From Chloroflexota bacterium (GTDB lineage: Bacteria > Chloroflexota > Ktedonobacteria > Ktedonobacterales > Ktedonobacteraceae), in assembly GCA_902812455.1 (NCBI GenBank), contig CADDZH010000020.1:1-58819 (forward strand): a stretch of DNA of 58,819 nucleotides, in the 5' to 3' direction. Shown here piece by piece: positions 1 through 9,282 of the stretch (the stretch's first letter is position 1; each line of letters opens with the position of its first letter). A model generated the notes under the pieces. The model searched no databases, was not told where the DNA came from, and saw nothing but the letters and a program-made list of their open reading frames with translations. The position numbers and the translations under genes are program-made.

Positions 1-24
1 CTCCTCTCTTGTACAATGTGAGCT

Positions 25-378
25 TCAGCGTTCGATGGGATAGCGCCGGGCAATCCAGCCATGCATACCGTTTGCCAGATTATATACCTTTTTCAGGCCT
101 GCAACCAGAGCAATTTCTGCTGCTGACGCGCTTCTTTGCCCCATAGCGCAGACAAAGATAACGGGTTCGTCCTCCGGCAGGTTCAGGTCTTTGAGCGCCT
201 TGCCAAAGGAGTAAATCCCGTTGAGCGGCACCAGTTCGGCTTCTGGGATATGGCCTCGATCCCATTCATCTTGCTGGCGGACATCGATCACTCGCGCGCC
301 CGACTCGATCATCTTCTTCGCTTCGTCGGTACCTATGGTAGTGTATGGAAATACTTCTTCTTCGTCTTCATATTGCAT
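25..378 (-). CDS. Rhodanese-like domain protein
   Basis: Single rhodanese domain of about 117 residues, the usual size for stand-alone sulfurtransferases. An IDVRQQDEWDRGHIPEA segment is followed by the active-site loop VCAMGQRSA, whose Cys (about residue 77) is the expected persulfide carrier. It probably moves sulfur in the cytoplasm; the acceptor is unknown. I chose the ATG at 378 because AAGGAG lies 7 nt upstream; a start at 405 would add nine residues and has no such site. The start overlaps the end of the upstream small gene by 11 bp, so the two are probably translationally coupled. Family call is firm, substrate unknown. Confidence 0.88.
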   Translation of the reverse strand: MQYEDEEEVFPYTTIGTDEAKKMIESGARVIDVRQQDEWDRGHIPEAELVPLNGIYSFGKALKDLNLPEDEPVIFVCAMGQRSASAAEIALVAGLKKVYNLANGMHGWIARRYPIER

Positions 379-628
379 CGGCCTGCTCCTTTGTGTTTCC
401 CTCATATTGCTCTAACCAGAGGCGCCCTAACAATGTCATGCTGATCATGTATTCATCGCCCACAAATGACATGGTCAGAAGCCCCTGGTCTTCCATCTCC
501 CGGAAGTCGTCTGTAATCAGATAGTATTGCCTGAGCATACGTGACAGGTCGCTTTCCGGCAACTGCTTCCAGATTTGCAAAGTACGCAATACTGCCGCAT
601 ATTTGTCGCTGCTATCATCAATTGCTCG
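368..628 (-). CDS. Small hypothetical protein, possibly winged-helix-like
   Basis: About 86 residues, first gene of a two-gene unit with the rhodanese. The sequence has alternating helices (LRTLQIWKQLPESDLSRMLRQYYLITDDFREMEDQGLLTMSF) ending in a short beta-rich part and a final helix, which resembles a small winged-helix or helical adaptor. I do not recognise the family. The ATG at 628 has AGGGG 9 nt upstream; the ATG at 649 is a less supported alternative. Function cannot be assigned beyond co-transcription with a sulfurtransferase. Confidence 0.6.
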   Translation of the reverse strand, partial: RAIDDSSDKYAAVLRTLQIWKQLPESDLSRMLRQYYLITDDFREMEDQGLLTMSFVGDEYMISMTLLGRLWLEQYEGNTKEQADAI

Positions 629-739
629 CATACAAGCCTGCCCCTGCATTTCTGTCTTGCCTACGCCCGCTCAACTCATACATGGTAGTCACGTCTTTAA
701 CAGTGTATCAAATACAGCGGCGTTGGGCAAGGGCATCTT

Positions 740-842
740 GTCATCCTTCGCTGCGCTCAGGATCTCTGTCGATCGGCAGCGGATGTTTCCCCTTCCCCTT
801 CACGGCGTTCAGGGCTACGGCTCACGCGCTCAACATGACATG
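740..842. repeat. Dispersed REP-like repeat, copy A (TCATCCT..AGCATGACA family)
   Basis: This intergenic sequence has the string CCTTCGCTGCGCTCAGGAT, then GGCAGCGGATGTTTCCCCTTC and GGGCTACGGCTCACGCGCTC, and ends near ACATGACATG. Close relatives occur, in either orientation, at 19600-19627, 20267-20433, 47000-47044 and 54999-55146. Parts of it are self-complementary. It fills most of the 322-bp space between the small gene at 628 and hutI; apart from the hutI promoter I see nothing else there. Confidence 0.7.
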
Positions 843-884
843 TCCCACACCGCTTTTGCCGATCTTGAATGGTAAACTTCATCA

Positions 885-913
885 TTGCGCCCATACTATG
901 AGTGTGTTATAAC
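885..913 (+). promoter_or_regulatory. Probable sigma-70 promoter of hutI
   Basis: TTGCGC at 885-890 and TATAAC at 908-913 are 17 bp apart, the optimal spacing. The hutI ATG at 951 follows 37 bp later with a clear AGGAGG-type site between. The promoter lies inside an upstream in-frame extension of the hutI reading frame, which supports the later start. Confidence 0.5.
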
Positions 914-950
914 TGAAGAGAAAAGAAAGAACTCGAGGAGGATTGACCTT

Positions 951-2243
951 ATGATACCTGATCCGTCGCAGCCGCGCGTTCAAGCAAGCACAGTCATTCG
1001 CAACATCAAGCAACTGGTCACAGTAGCGCAACAACCGGTAGAGGGAGCCAGTGGCCCCCTGCAGGTTATTTCTAATGCAGCCCTTGCGGTGCATCACGGC
1101 GAGATTGTCTGGATAGGCCAGGATAACGAAGCTGAACCGATGTTCCAGCACGACACCGGGACATCTACCAAAGATGAGATCACTATTGTCGATACTCAGG
1201 GAGCCGTGGTAACTCCCGGGTTAGTCGATTCGCACACCCACCTTGTCTTTGCGGGTGACCGGACAGAAGAATTTCACCTGCGGCGCTCCGGCGTGAGCTA
1301 CGGTGAGCTACTGGCGCAGGGACGTGGGATTATTAGTACGGTAAAGGCAACACGCCAGGCCAGCGCGGAACTGCTGACGGAGCTGGCCAAAGCGCGACTC
1401 GATACGATGCGTCACTACGGCACAACTACGGTAGAAGTCAAAACAGGCTACGGGTTGGACAAGGTCACAGAAGAGGCCTGCCTGCGCATTATCAACAACC
1501 TGAATGCGGTTGAAGAGAGTCCCCTCTACCGGCACAGCCAGATGCGGGTTGTGCCAACATTTCTCGGAGCGCATACACTTCCACCGGAGTACCGGGAGCG
1601 ACGCGAGGAGTATGTGAACCTGATCATTGAGGATATGCTGCCATCATTTGTGGGCCTGGCGCATTTCTGCGATGTTTTCTGTGAGCGTGAAGCATTTACT
1701 GTTGAAGAGAGCCGGCGTATCCTCACGCAGGCAAAAGAACTTGGCTATGAGCTGAAGGTACATGCCGACCAGTTGAGTCCCTCAGGCGGGGCCAGGCTTG
1801 CAGCAGAGCTGGGCGCGGTCTCGGCAGACCATCTTGACCATGCCAGCGATGCCGATCTGGATGCGATGCGCGAGGCAGGAGTAGTGGCAACGCTTTTGCC
1901 CGGCTGCTCGTACACACTGCGCACTCCTTACCCCTCGGCGCGGCGCTTTCTTGATCGCGGCCTGAATGTGGCTTTAGCAACAGATTTTAATCCGGGAACT
2001 TCGTACTGTGAGAATTTACAGATGATCGTGGGGCTGGCGATGTCGTGCATGGACATGACGCTCGAAGAGGCACTGGCTGCTGTGACGATCAATGCTGCGC
2101 GGGCGCTTGCGTTGCAGGATCAAATCGGAAGCGTCGAAGTAGGCAAGCGCTGCGAGTTAACGCTATGGTCAATTCAGGATTATCGTGAGATTGGCTATCA
2201 TTTTGGCACGAACCTGGTTCAATCGATCCTCGTTGTGAGGTAA
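951..2243 (+). CDS. hutI: Imidazolonepropionase
   Basis: Hydrolyses 4-imidazolone-5-propionate to N-formimino-L-glutamate, the third step of histidine degradation, in the cytoplasm. The 430-residue protein has the amidohydrolase metal motif VDSHTHLVFAGDR (His95 and His97), the KVHADQLSPSGGA segment with another metal His, and the ATDFNPGTS motif with the catalytic Asp near residue 345. The frame is open from 885, but ATG 951 has GAGGAGG 9 nt upstream and lies after a good promoter, so I use it. hutH follows on the same strand after a small opposing gene; hutU is not in the window. A parS palindrome starts at its stop codon and could also act as its terminator. Confidence 0.95.
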   Translation: MIPDPSQPRVQASTVIRNIKQLVTVAQQPVEGASGPLQVISNAALAVHHGEIVWIGQDNEAEPMFQHDTGTSTKDEITIVDTQGAVVTPGLVDSHTHLVFAGDRTEEFHLRRSGVSYGELLAQGRGIISTVKATRQASAELLTELAKARLDTMRHYGTTTVEVKTGYGLDKVTEEACLRIINNLNAVEESPLYRHSQMRVVPTFLGAHTLPPEYRERREEYVNLIIEDMLPSFVGLAHFCDVFCEREAFTVEESRRILTQAKELGYELKVHADQLSPSGGARLAAELGAVSADHLDHASDADLDAMREAGVVATLLPGCSYTLRTPYPSARRFLDRGLNVALATDFNPGTSYCENLQMIVGLAMSCMDMTLEEALAAVTINAARALALQDQIGSVEVGKRCELTLWSIQDYREIGYHFGTNLVQSILVVR

Positions 2244-2280
2244 ACGTGAGGAATGTTTCACGTGAAACATTCCTCACGTT
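2243..2280. other. parS: parS site 1 inside a 38-bp perfect palindrome
   Basis: The core TGTTTCACGTGAAACA at 2254-2269 is an exact match to the ParB-binding parS consensus. The palindrome continues perfectly on both sides to 19 bp per arm. It begins at the last base of the hutI stop codon and is followed by an A/T-rich stretch, so it could also act as a bidirectional terminator between hutI and the opposing small gene. Three more exact cores lie within 3.8 kb. Confidence 0.92.
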
Positions 2281-2286
2281 CTAAAA

Positions 2287-2553
2287 TCATTCTTTTGGTA
2301 CGGGGCGGCCATTGCGGGTAAAGAGCTCGCGCCAGTCTTTTTCATTCAACTCGACATCAAATTTTTTGGCAGCTCGTTTAATGCGCTTCCATGCCTCGTC
2401 TCGCTCTTTGTTGGTTACTCCCTGCACCTGGTCGAAACGAGCTATAGCTTCCTGGACATGACGGGCATCTACAAGTGGTTCTTTGCGCTCTTTGGGGAAG
2501 GCGTATTCACTTCCTGTGAGCTTCTCTCGTTTTTTATCTGTCAGCTTCGACAT
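2287..2553 (-). CDS. Small basic protein (DUF6582-like)
   Basis: An 88-residue charged protein starting MSKLTDKKREKLTGSEYAFPKERKEPLVDARHVQEAIARFDQV and continuing with a helical segment containing KERDEAWKRIKRAAKKFDVEL. The pattern (YAFPxERKxPL, then xHVxxAIARF, then DEAWKRIKRAAKKFDVE) is shared by small proteins of bacteria and phages annotated as DUF6582; I recall this from memory and assign no function. AAGGAG lies 7 nt before the ATG. It sits in reverse orientation between hutI and hutH and abuts parS site 1. Confidence 0.75.
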   Translation of the reverse strand: MSKLTDKKREKLTGSEYAFPKERKEPLVDARHVQEAIARFDQVQGVTNKERDEAWKRIKRAAKKFDVELNEKDWRELFTRNGRPVPKE

Positions 2554-2581
2554 ACGTTACTCCTTCTGGTAGGGTAGAACC

Positions 2582-2603
2582 TGGCCCCCACAAGGGAGGC
2601 CAC
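2582..2603. repeat. Dispersed repeat, GGCCTCCCTTGTGGG family, copy 1
   Basis: TGGCCCCCACAAGGGAGGCC recurs identically at 55219-55240 and, inverted with one change, at 48910-48930. The arms GGCC(C)CCC and GGGAGGCC can pair as a short hairpin. All copies are intergenic. Confidence 0.65.
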
Positions 2604-2726
2604 TACATTTCTTCCTTCAGGGATAACACGTTTTTCAAAGGCATTTCGGCTATTCATGTCCTGTTTTCTTAATAACTATGCTACAATACGGGGCAAAGAG
2701 CAATGAGGCTAGAAAGGATCACTTCT

Positions 2727-4271
2727 ATGACGAAGCTTGAATACACACACCAGTTACCAATGGAAGTTATCATCAACGGGCAGGCACTGGCCAGCGCAGA
2801 GGTGCTCGCGGTCGCTCGTTATTATGCGCGGGTTGCGCTGGGCAAGGAAGCTGTTGCGCGCCTGCAAGCTGCTCGCGCACTGGTTGACAAGATAGCCAGT
2901 GAAGATCGAAAAGTGTATGGCGTCACCACAGGCTTTGGGTACCTGAGCAAAGTTTCTATTCCACACAATCAGCTCGTAGAGCTACAACAGAATTTGCTAC
3001 GCAGCCACTCTTCGGGCGTTGGAGAGCCGCTCTCTGAAGAAGTCACACGCGCTATGATGCTTTTGCTGGCGGCAAGCCTTGGACGCGGCAATTCAGGGGT
3101 GCGCGTGGAGGTTGTCGAGCTACTGCTGGGGCTGCTGAACGCCAGGGTTACACCGGTTATTCCCTCGAGGGGGTCGGTAGGAGCCAGTGGCGATCTTGCT
3201 CCGCTGGCACATCTTGGTCTTATGCTAACCGGCGAGGGCGAGGCAATCTACAATGGGCAGCGTTACTCAGGGGCAGAAGCGCTCGCACGGGTTGGGCTGG
3301 CACCGCTACATTTACAGGCCAAAGAGGGGCTGGCTCTCATTAATGGCACGCATATGATGGAAGCAGTCGCGATACTGGCGCTAGCTGATGCACAGGTGCT
3401 AATAAGAACGGCAGAAGTTGCCTGTGCCATGAGTATTGAGGGCTTGAAGGGCAGCCACGTTCCCCTGGATGCGCGCATTCACCAGCTCCGGGGCCAGCGC
3501 GGGCAGGAGATCAGCGCGGCCAGATTACGCAGTCTGGTGCGCGATAGCGAGATCAACCGTAGCCGGGGGGATTCTGCGCGAGTGCAGGACCCGTATACGC
3601 TGCGCTGCGCTCCCCAGGTTTTTGGGGCAGTGCGCGATGCTATCGATTATTGTGCAGCCATTTTTGAACGCGAGCTTGGGGCTGTGACCGACAATCCGCT
3701 GCTCTTCCCAGAGCAAGGAGATGTGTTGAGCGGCGGGAATTTTCATGGGCAACCGCTGGCTTTAGCGCTGGATGTGCTGGCAATTGCGCTGGCACAACTG
3801 GCCAGCTTCTCAGAGCGCCGCATCTACAATTTGCTAGGCCCGCATGACTGGGATAGCGGCGGAGCACCTCTTTTCCTGACGCCCAATCCAGGCCTCGATA
3901 CCGGTTTTATGATTGCGCAATACGTCGCCGCAGCGCTGGTCAACGAAATCAAGATACTGGCGCACCCGGCAAGCATTGATTCTATCCCAACATCGGCAGG
4001 CATGGAAGATTTTGTGAGTATGGGGGCTACCAGCGCCAACAAGCTGTTGCAGGTTATAGAACAGGCAAGGCAGGTTATCGCTATCGAACTATTGTGTGCT
4101 GCCCAGATGCTGGATTTCCGCAAACCCCTCAAACCAGGCGTGGGAGTCCAACAAGCCTATGAAGCAGTGCGCTCGCATGTGCCCATGCTCGAGCAAGACC
4201 GCCCACTGGCGCCCGATATCACCACGATAAGCGCTATGGCCAAAGAAGGTGCGTTTGCAGCCATAGAATAG
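2727..4271 (+). CDS. hutH: Histidine ammonia-lyase
   Basis: Deaminates L-histidine to urocanate, the first step of histidine catabolism. The 514-residue protein carries the strictly conserved Ala-Ser-Gly triad (residues 153-155, in GSVGASGDLAPLAH) that cyclises to the MIO electrophile, the N-terminal YGVTTGFG motif with the catalytic Tyr, and the later QDPYTLRCAPQVFG and DNPLLF motifs. I start at ATG 2727, which has AAAGGA 8 nt upstream, rather than ATG 2703. A TACAAT -10-like box lies at 2682-2687. Length is normal for the family. It shares its strand with hutI but the two are separated by a gene on the other strand, so it is probably transcribed separately. Confidence 0.96.
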   Translation: MTKLEYTHQLPMEVIINGQALASAEVLAVARYYARVALGKEAVARLQAARALVDKIASEDRKVYGVTTGFGYLSKVSIPHNQLVELQQNLLRSHSSGVGEPLSEEVTRAMMLLLAASLGRGNSGVRVEVVELLLGLLNARVTPVIPSRGSVGASGDLAPLAHLGLMLTGEGEAIYNGQRYSGAEALARVGLAPLHLQAKEGLALINGTHMMEAVAILALADAQVLIRTAEVACAMSIEGLKGSHVPLDARIHQLRGQRGQEISAARLRSLVRDSEINRSRGDSARVQDPYTLRCAPQVFGAVRDAIDYCAAIFERELGAVTDNPLLFPEQGDVLSGGNFHGQPLALALDVLAIALAQLASFSERRIYNLLGPHDWDSGGAPLFLTPNPGLDTGFMIAQYVAAALVNEIKILAHPASIDSIPTSAGMEDFVSMGATSANKLLQVIEQARQVIAIELLCAAQMLDFRKPLKPGVGVQQAYEAVRSHVPMLEQDRPLAPDITTISAMAKEGAFAAIE

Positions 4272-4272
4272 C

Positions 4273-4294
4273 GAATGTTTCACGTGAAACATTC
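4273..4294. other. parS: parS site 2 (22-bp palindrome)
   Basis: Exact core TGTTTCACGTGAAACA at 4276-4291, extended to a perfect 22-bp palindrome. It lies one base after the hutH stop codon. Site 3 is 63 bp away (core to core), and between them ATTCCTTCC and GGAAGGAAT form an additional inverted pair, so sites 2 and 3 make a symmetrical unit. Confidence 0.92.
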
Positions 4295-4335
4295 CTTCCA
4301 TTGGCAAGCAATTGATTTGTGTGCAAACGGAAGGA

Positions 4336-4357
4336 ATATGTTTCACGTGAAACATAT
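4336..4357. other. parS: parS site 3 (22-bp palindrome)
   Basis: Exact core TGTTTCACGTGAAACA at 4339-4354 with ATA/TAT extensions giving a perfect 22-bp palindrome. It lies between hutH and the promoter of the next gene. Confidence 0.92.
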
Positions 4358-4410
4358 ATGGATTGGTATTTGGGGCACAAAGGCAAGCGCAAGGTGCCTT
4401 ACAGCCTAGC

Positions 4411-4439
4411 TTGTTTTAGCCTGCGCGATATGCTACACT
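4411..4439 (+). promoter_or_regulatory. Probable sigma-70 promoter of the aminotransferase gene
   Basis: TTGTTT at 4411-4416 and TACACT at 4434-4439 with 17-bp spacing, 80 bp before the chosen ATG at 4519. It starts 54 bp after parS site 3, so ParB spreading could affect it. Confidence 0.45.
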
Positions 4440-4518
4440 TCTAAGTGCAGCATGGTCAACGGGGACTGTGCTTACTCTAGAGAATGCGCCATGTACGGCG
4501 CACACGAAGGGAGTAACT

Positions 4519-5973
4519 ATGGTGATTACCCACAACATTCCTGTGGATTCGCCCGGCTCTTCCGCAATACCGCTTTCGCTAACTGAACAACGTGCTAAAG
4601 TCAGGCAACTCCGCCACCAATTGCTTCTCCACTATCGTCCCATCCTCCAGCAAGGTGCCGGCCCAACTCGCGTCATGGCACGCATGGTTGCAGAGCTGGA
4701 GCGACAATGCCGCGAGCTAAAGATTGCTCAAGAGGTGATAGAGACTGAAATTGTCAATCGGACCATTGGAGATGTGAACCTGCGCCTGGTAACGGAGTGC
4801 GAGGGAGAACCTGGTGGCCCTGGTGATTATCGCATGCTCGCCGATGAGCTGGGGGTAGCGCTGCCCAACGAGAACATTAATGGATATATCGCCAGCGGGG
4901 AGACCTACCTCTGGCTGCAAAATCAGATGCTGGAATGCGAACGATTACTCTTAGAGCACAACTTTGACTTGCGCATCTATGATATTCTTGCTATCGGAAA
5001 TCCCATCCTGCGCAACTGGCTTGCAGAAGAAATGCAACAGTGGGGACTTTCCGTCACTACGGACCAGGTCTACCTCGGCCTCGGCGCAATGGATAGCATT
5101 AACAAAGTGCTCTGCGGCTTGCGCCAGGTGTACAGGGAGCAGAATGTTACCGATTTTGCCATACTGTTTCCTGAGCCTGGTTTTGGCGTGCCAGAATGGC
5201 AGGCCCGTTCCTATGGATATCGCTTGCATTGTTTTCCGACGCTTGCCGAGAACCGCTTCAAACTTACTGCCGCGCAGCTCGACCAGTTGCTTGAAGATGA
5301 TCCTCATATCCGTGTCATTTACCTGACCGTTACCAATAATCCCACCACGTTTGCCTATACACCAGATGAACTCAATGCTATCCACGCAGTCGTTCGCAAG
5401 CACCGCGATGCCGGTCAGGACGTGCTTGTCCTTGCCGATCTCGCTTATATCGGGACAGGTAAGCCTGAAGAGGATAAAGCGCGCATGGCTACATTTGCGA
5501 ACCCGGATGTGATGCAACATTGCATCTTTGTAAGCAGCCTCTCAAAAACCTACACACTCACCGGAGAACGGCTTGGCTGGGTCACAGTTGGCAACCCTGC
5601 GCTAGCCCCGGAAATTGCCCCCGGCTGGTCAAATACGATGGCATCGCTTCCTTCAGACTGGCAGTTGCGCTTTATGGCGTACTTGCGCTTGATACGTTCG
5701 CGCCCATGGCTCAATGAGAGGGTGCGCGCCCTGTATCGCCTGCGCCGGCAGCGCTTTATCCGCCAGTTACAGCGCATCAACGAGCGGCAGCCCTTGTTTG
5801 CCAACATTTTCCAGGATGACGATGCCACAGTCTATAACTGGAGCGAAATGCTGCCAGGAGAAGATGCGTTCTCGCTCTTTGAGAAAACGGGCATTGCAGG
5901 GGTTCCCGGTTCCGGCTTTGGCTACACCGACGAGTACGTGCGCTTCTCCATTGGCATCATACCCGTGCCATAG
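4519..5973 (+). CDS. PLP-dependent aminotransferase, class I/II
   Basis: A fold-type I PLP enzyme of 484 residues. The internal-aldimine lysine is Lys343 in SSLSKTYTLTGERLGW; YLTVTNNPTTFAYT and VLVLADLAYIGTG supply the Asn and Asp that contact the cofactor. An N-terminal extension of about 100 residues makes it longer than typical 400-residue aspartate/aromatic aminotransferases. ATG 4519 has GAAGGGAG just upstream, so the frame's earlier start at 4468 is less likely. Substrate is not deducible; placement next to hutH does not prove a role in histidine metabolism. Confidence 0.85.
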   Translation: MVITHNIPVDSPGSSAIPLSLTEQRAKVRQLRHQLLLHYRPILQQGAGPTRVMARMVAELERQCRELKIAQEVIETEIVNRTIGDVNLRLVTECEGEPGGPGDYRMLADELGVALPNENINGYIASGETYLWLQNQMLECERLLLEHNFDLRIYDILAIGNPILRNWLAEEMQQWGLSVTTDQVYLGLGAMDSINKVLCGLRQVYREQNVTDFAILFPEPGFGVPEWQARSYGYRLHCFPTLAENRFKLTAAQLDQLLEDDPHIRVIYLTVTNNPTTFAYTPDELNAIHAVVRKHRDAGQDVLVLADLAYIGTGKPEEDKARMATFANPDVMQHCIFVSSLSKTYTLTGERLGWVTVGNPALAPEIAPGWSNTMASLPSDWQLRFMAYLRLIRSRPWLNERVRALYRLRRQRFIRQLQRINERQPLFANIFQDDDATVYNWSEMLPGEDAFSLFEKTGIAGVPGSGFGYTDEYVRFSIGIIPVP

Positions 5974-5978
5974 GTTCC

Positions 5979-6008
5979 TTGACCACCAGCTAAGCTAGAT
6001 GATACGCT
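5979..6008 (+). promoter_or_regulatory. Probable sigma-70 promoter of gap-pgk-tpiA
   Basis: TTGACC at 5979-5984 and TACGCT at 6003-6008 with 18-bp spacing. The predicted transcript would start near 6015 and contain parS site 4 in its leader. Confidence 0.4.
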
Positions 6009-6035
6009 GTAGAGGTGTAAACAGGCAGGGATACT

Positions 6036-6073
6036 GAATAGCAAAATGTTTCACGTGAAACATTTTGCTATTC
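6036..6073. other. parS: parS site 4 inside a 38-bp perfect palindrome
   Basis: Exact core TGTTTCACGTGAAACA at 6047-6062; the palindrome continues perfectly to 19 bp per arm. If the promoter at 5979-6008 is right, this palindrome is transcribed in the 5' leader of the glycolytic operon, 54 bp before the gap start codon, where it would form a strong RNA hairpin. Confidence 0.92.
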
Positions 6074-6087
6074 CTTGTTTTACTTGA

Positions 6088-7140
<1,053 letters not shown>

Positions 7141-7181
7141 TTACCCTGCGGATTATACCGGGGCATCGAGGTATGTGACCA

Positions 7182-8375
7182 ATGAACAAGAGAACAGCCC
7201 GCGATATCGACGTTACCGGCAAGCGTGTCATTGTGCGCGTAGATTTCAATGTGCCGTTGGACGAGGAGCAGCATATTACCGACGATACACGTATTCGAGC
7301 ATCTCTCCCTACCATCCAGTATTTACTGGATAAGGGAGCGGCTGTTATTCTTATGTCCCACCTGGGACGGCCCAAGGGGCAGGTTGTGGATAGCATGCGC
7401 CTGGCGCCTGTAGCGCGCCGGCTGAGTGAATTACTGGGCAGGCCGGTAGAGATGGCGCCTGACTGTGTTGGGCCAGAGGTCGAGGCAATGGCGCGAGCAT
7501 TGCAGCCGGGCCAGGTATTACTGCTGGAAAACCTGCGCTTTCATAAAGAGGAAGAAAAGAACGATCCAGAATTTGCTCGTCAACTGGCTTCTTTAGGTGA
7601 CATTTATGTTGACGACGCCTTTGGTTCTGCACACCGGGCGCATGCCTCAACTGAAGGTATTACCCATTACTTGCCGTCGGTGGCGGGCTTTTTGATGGAG
7701 AAGGAAATCAATTTCCTGGGGTCTGCCCTGGAACACCCCAGACGCCCATTTGCCGCGATCATCGGAGGCGCGAAAGTCTCCGACAAGATTGCAGTATTGG
7801 AGCGGCTCATAAGCATGGTTGACATCCTGCTGATCGGTGGCGGCATGGCAAACACCTTCCTCAAGGCTCAAGGCTACGAGATCGGCGATTCGCTCTATGA
7901 AGAGGAAAAGGTTCCTGTTGCTCGCGACCTGATCACGAGGGCTTACGAGCGCCACCTCGAATTTTTGCTGCCAACCGATGTGGTCATCGCCGACCGCTTT
8001 GCTGCTGGCGCAGCCTCCGGGGTGGTATCTGTCGATCAAGTGTCGCCAGGATGGCGCATTATGGATATCGGACCAGAGACGATTGCGGCGTTCCGCAAGG
8101 CTCTCGATAAAGCAGAGACAATTGTGTGGAATGGCACGCCAGGTGTAGCAGAATGGCCGGCCTTCGCTAAAGGCACCAATGCCATCATCGAGATTCTAGC
8201 CGAGCGCACACGACAGGGCGCGACCACTATTATCGGCGGCGGTGATTCGGCGGCAGCAGTTGAGCAGGCAGGCGCCGCTGACCAGATGACCCATGTTTCA
8301 ACGGGCGGGGGAGCTTCTCTAGAGTTCCTGGAAGGGCGTGTCCTGCCAGGAGTTGCAGCATTGCAGGATAGGTAA
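7182..8375 (+). CDS. pgk: Phosphoglycerate kinase
   Basis: Transfers the acyl phosphate of 1,3-bisphosphoglycerate to ADP. The 397 residues show the N-terminal RVDFNVPL motif, the [10 protein letters not shown] substrate-binding segment, [12 protein letters not shown], and the nucleotide-binding [13 protein letters not shown] and [13 protein letters not shown] segments. Length is typical for monomeric bacterial Pgk. Second gene of the glycolytic operon; the tpiA start lies 3 bp after its stop, which indicates translational coupling. Confidence 0.97.
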   Translation: MNKRTARDIDVTGKRVIVRVDFNVPLDEEQHITDDTRIRASLPTIQYLLDKGAAVILMSHLGRPKGQVVDSMRLAPVARRLSELLGRPVEMAPDCVGPEVEAMARALQPGQVLLLENLRFHKEEEKNDPEFARQLASLGDIYVDDAFGSAHRAHASTEGITHYLPSVAGFLMEKEINFLGSALEHPRRPFAAIIGGAKVSDKIAVLERLISMVDILLIGGGMANTFLKAQGYEIGDSLYEEEKVPVARDLITRAYERHLEFLLPTDVVIADRFAAGAASGVVSVDQVSPGWRIMDIGPETIAAFRKALDKAETIVWNGTPGVAEWPAFAKGTNAIIEILAERTRQGATTIIGGGDSAAAVEQAGAADQMTHVSTGGGASLEFLEGRVLPGVAALQDR

Positions 8376-8378
8376 ACT

Positions 8379-9179
8379 ATGACAACACCGGCACGTACCG
8401 CGATCATCGCGGGAAACTGGAAAATGCATTATGGACCCAGGCAAGCCTCGAGCTTTACCTGGGATATTCTCCCTGAACTGGGAGCGTTGGTTAGCTCAAA
8501 TCCACATATATTGTGTATCCTGTGCCCACCGGCTATCTCATTAGCGGCGGTGCGGGAAGTGCTGGACGCCGATCCTTTTCCACGTATCGAACTGGGCGCG
8601 CAAAACATGTATTTTGAGGAAGAGGGAGCCTTCACAGGGGAAATCTCTCCCACAATGGTACGCGAGCTGTGCAGCACTGTTATTCTCGGCCATTCCGAAC
8701 GCCGCACCTACTTTGGCGAATCCGATGAGCTGGTGAATAAAAAAGCGAAGGCAGCTCTTCACTACGGCCTGCGCCCTATTATCTGCATTGGCGAGCACGA
8801 GGATCAGCATGAGGCGGGTCAGACCGAGCAGGTAATACGCTTCCAGGTGCAGCATAGCTTCGCGGATCTTCCTGCAAACCAGGCAAAGCGCGTTGTGATC
8901 GCCTACGAACCGATCTGGGCCATCGGCACCGGCAAGGCGGCTACTGCTGAGGGGGCTGAGCAAGTGATCGCGCTCATCCGCCGGCTCTATGGTGAAATGT
9001 ATGGTAATGAGGCAGCAGCAGCTATTCGCATCCTTTACGGTGGCAGCGTTACCTCGGAGAATATCAGCGAGTTTGTGGCGCAACCTGATATTGACGGCGC
9101 GCTCGTCGGCGGAGCCAGTCTCAAACCCGATTTCGTCGAGATCGTGCGCAAGACGATTGAGGTGATGAAACGGGAATAG
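8379..9179 (+). CDS. tpiA: Triose-phosphate isomerase
   Basis: Interconverts dihydroxyacetone phosphate and glyceraldehyde 3-phosphate. The 266-residue TIM barrel has the substrate Lys in AGNWKMHYG, the electrophilic His in ILGHSERR, the catalytic Glu in [15 protein letters not shown], and the phosphate-binding loops [11 protein letters not shown] and GALVGGASL. It is the last gene of the operon and is followed by a strong hairpin terminator. Confidence 0.97.
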   Translation: MTTPARTAIIAGNWKMHYGPRQASSFTWDILPELGALVSSNPHILCILCPPAISLAAVREVLDADPFPRIELGAQNMYFEEEGAFTGEISPTMVRELCSTVILGHSERRTYFGESDELVNKKAKAALHYGLRPIICIGEHEDQHEAGQTEQVIRFQVQHSFADLPANQAKRVVIAYEPIWAIGTGKAATAEGAEQVIALIRRLYGEMYGNEAAAAIRILYGGSVTSENISEFVAQPDIDGALVGGASLKPDFVEIVRKTIEVMKRE

Positions 9180-9198
9180 CGTTATATTTCTATGTTAA

Positions 9199-9249
9199 GA
9201 ACAGCTTCTATGTGATGTAAACCGTTACATAGAAGCTGTTCCATTTTTC
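9199..9249 (+). terminator. Terminator after tpiA
   Basis: A 15-bp perfect stem (9199-9213 with 9227-9241, arms GAACAGCTTCTATGT) with a 13-nt loop, followed by a T-rich stretch (CATTTTTCT). Ends the gap-pgk-tpiA transcript. Confidence 0.85.
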
Positions 9250-9282
9250 TGGCAATTCATAGATTGCGGAAAGGCTTACTGC

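Noticed and set aside
885..950. Longer hutI start at 885
   Set aside because: That start is a TTG inside the promoter; ATG 951 has an AGGAGG-type site and fits the family length.
2243..2280. The parS palindrome as only a transcription terminator
   Set aside because: The exact 16-bp core recurs at four places with different flanks, which a terminator would not require; a double role remains possible.
2727..4271. Complete hut operon
   Set aside because: Only hutI and hutH are present, separated by an opposing gene; hutU and a formiminoglutamate hydrolase are not in the window.
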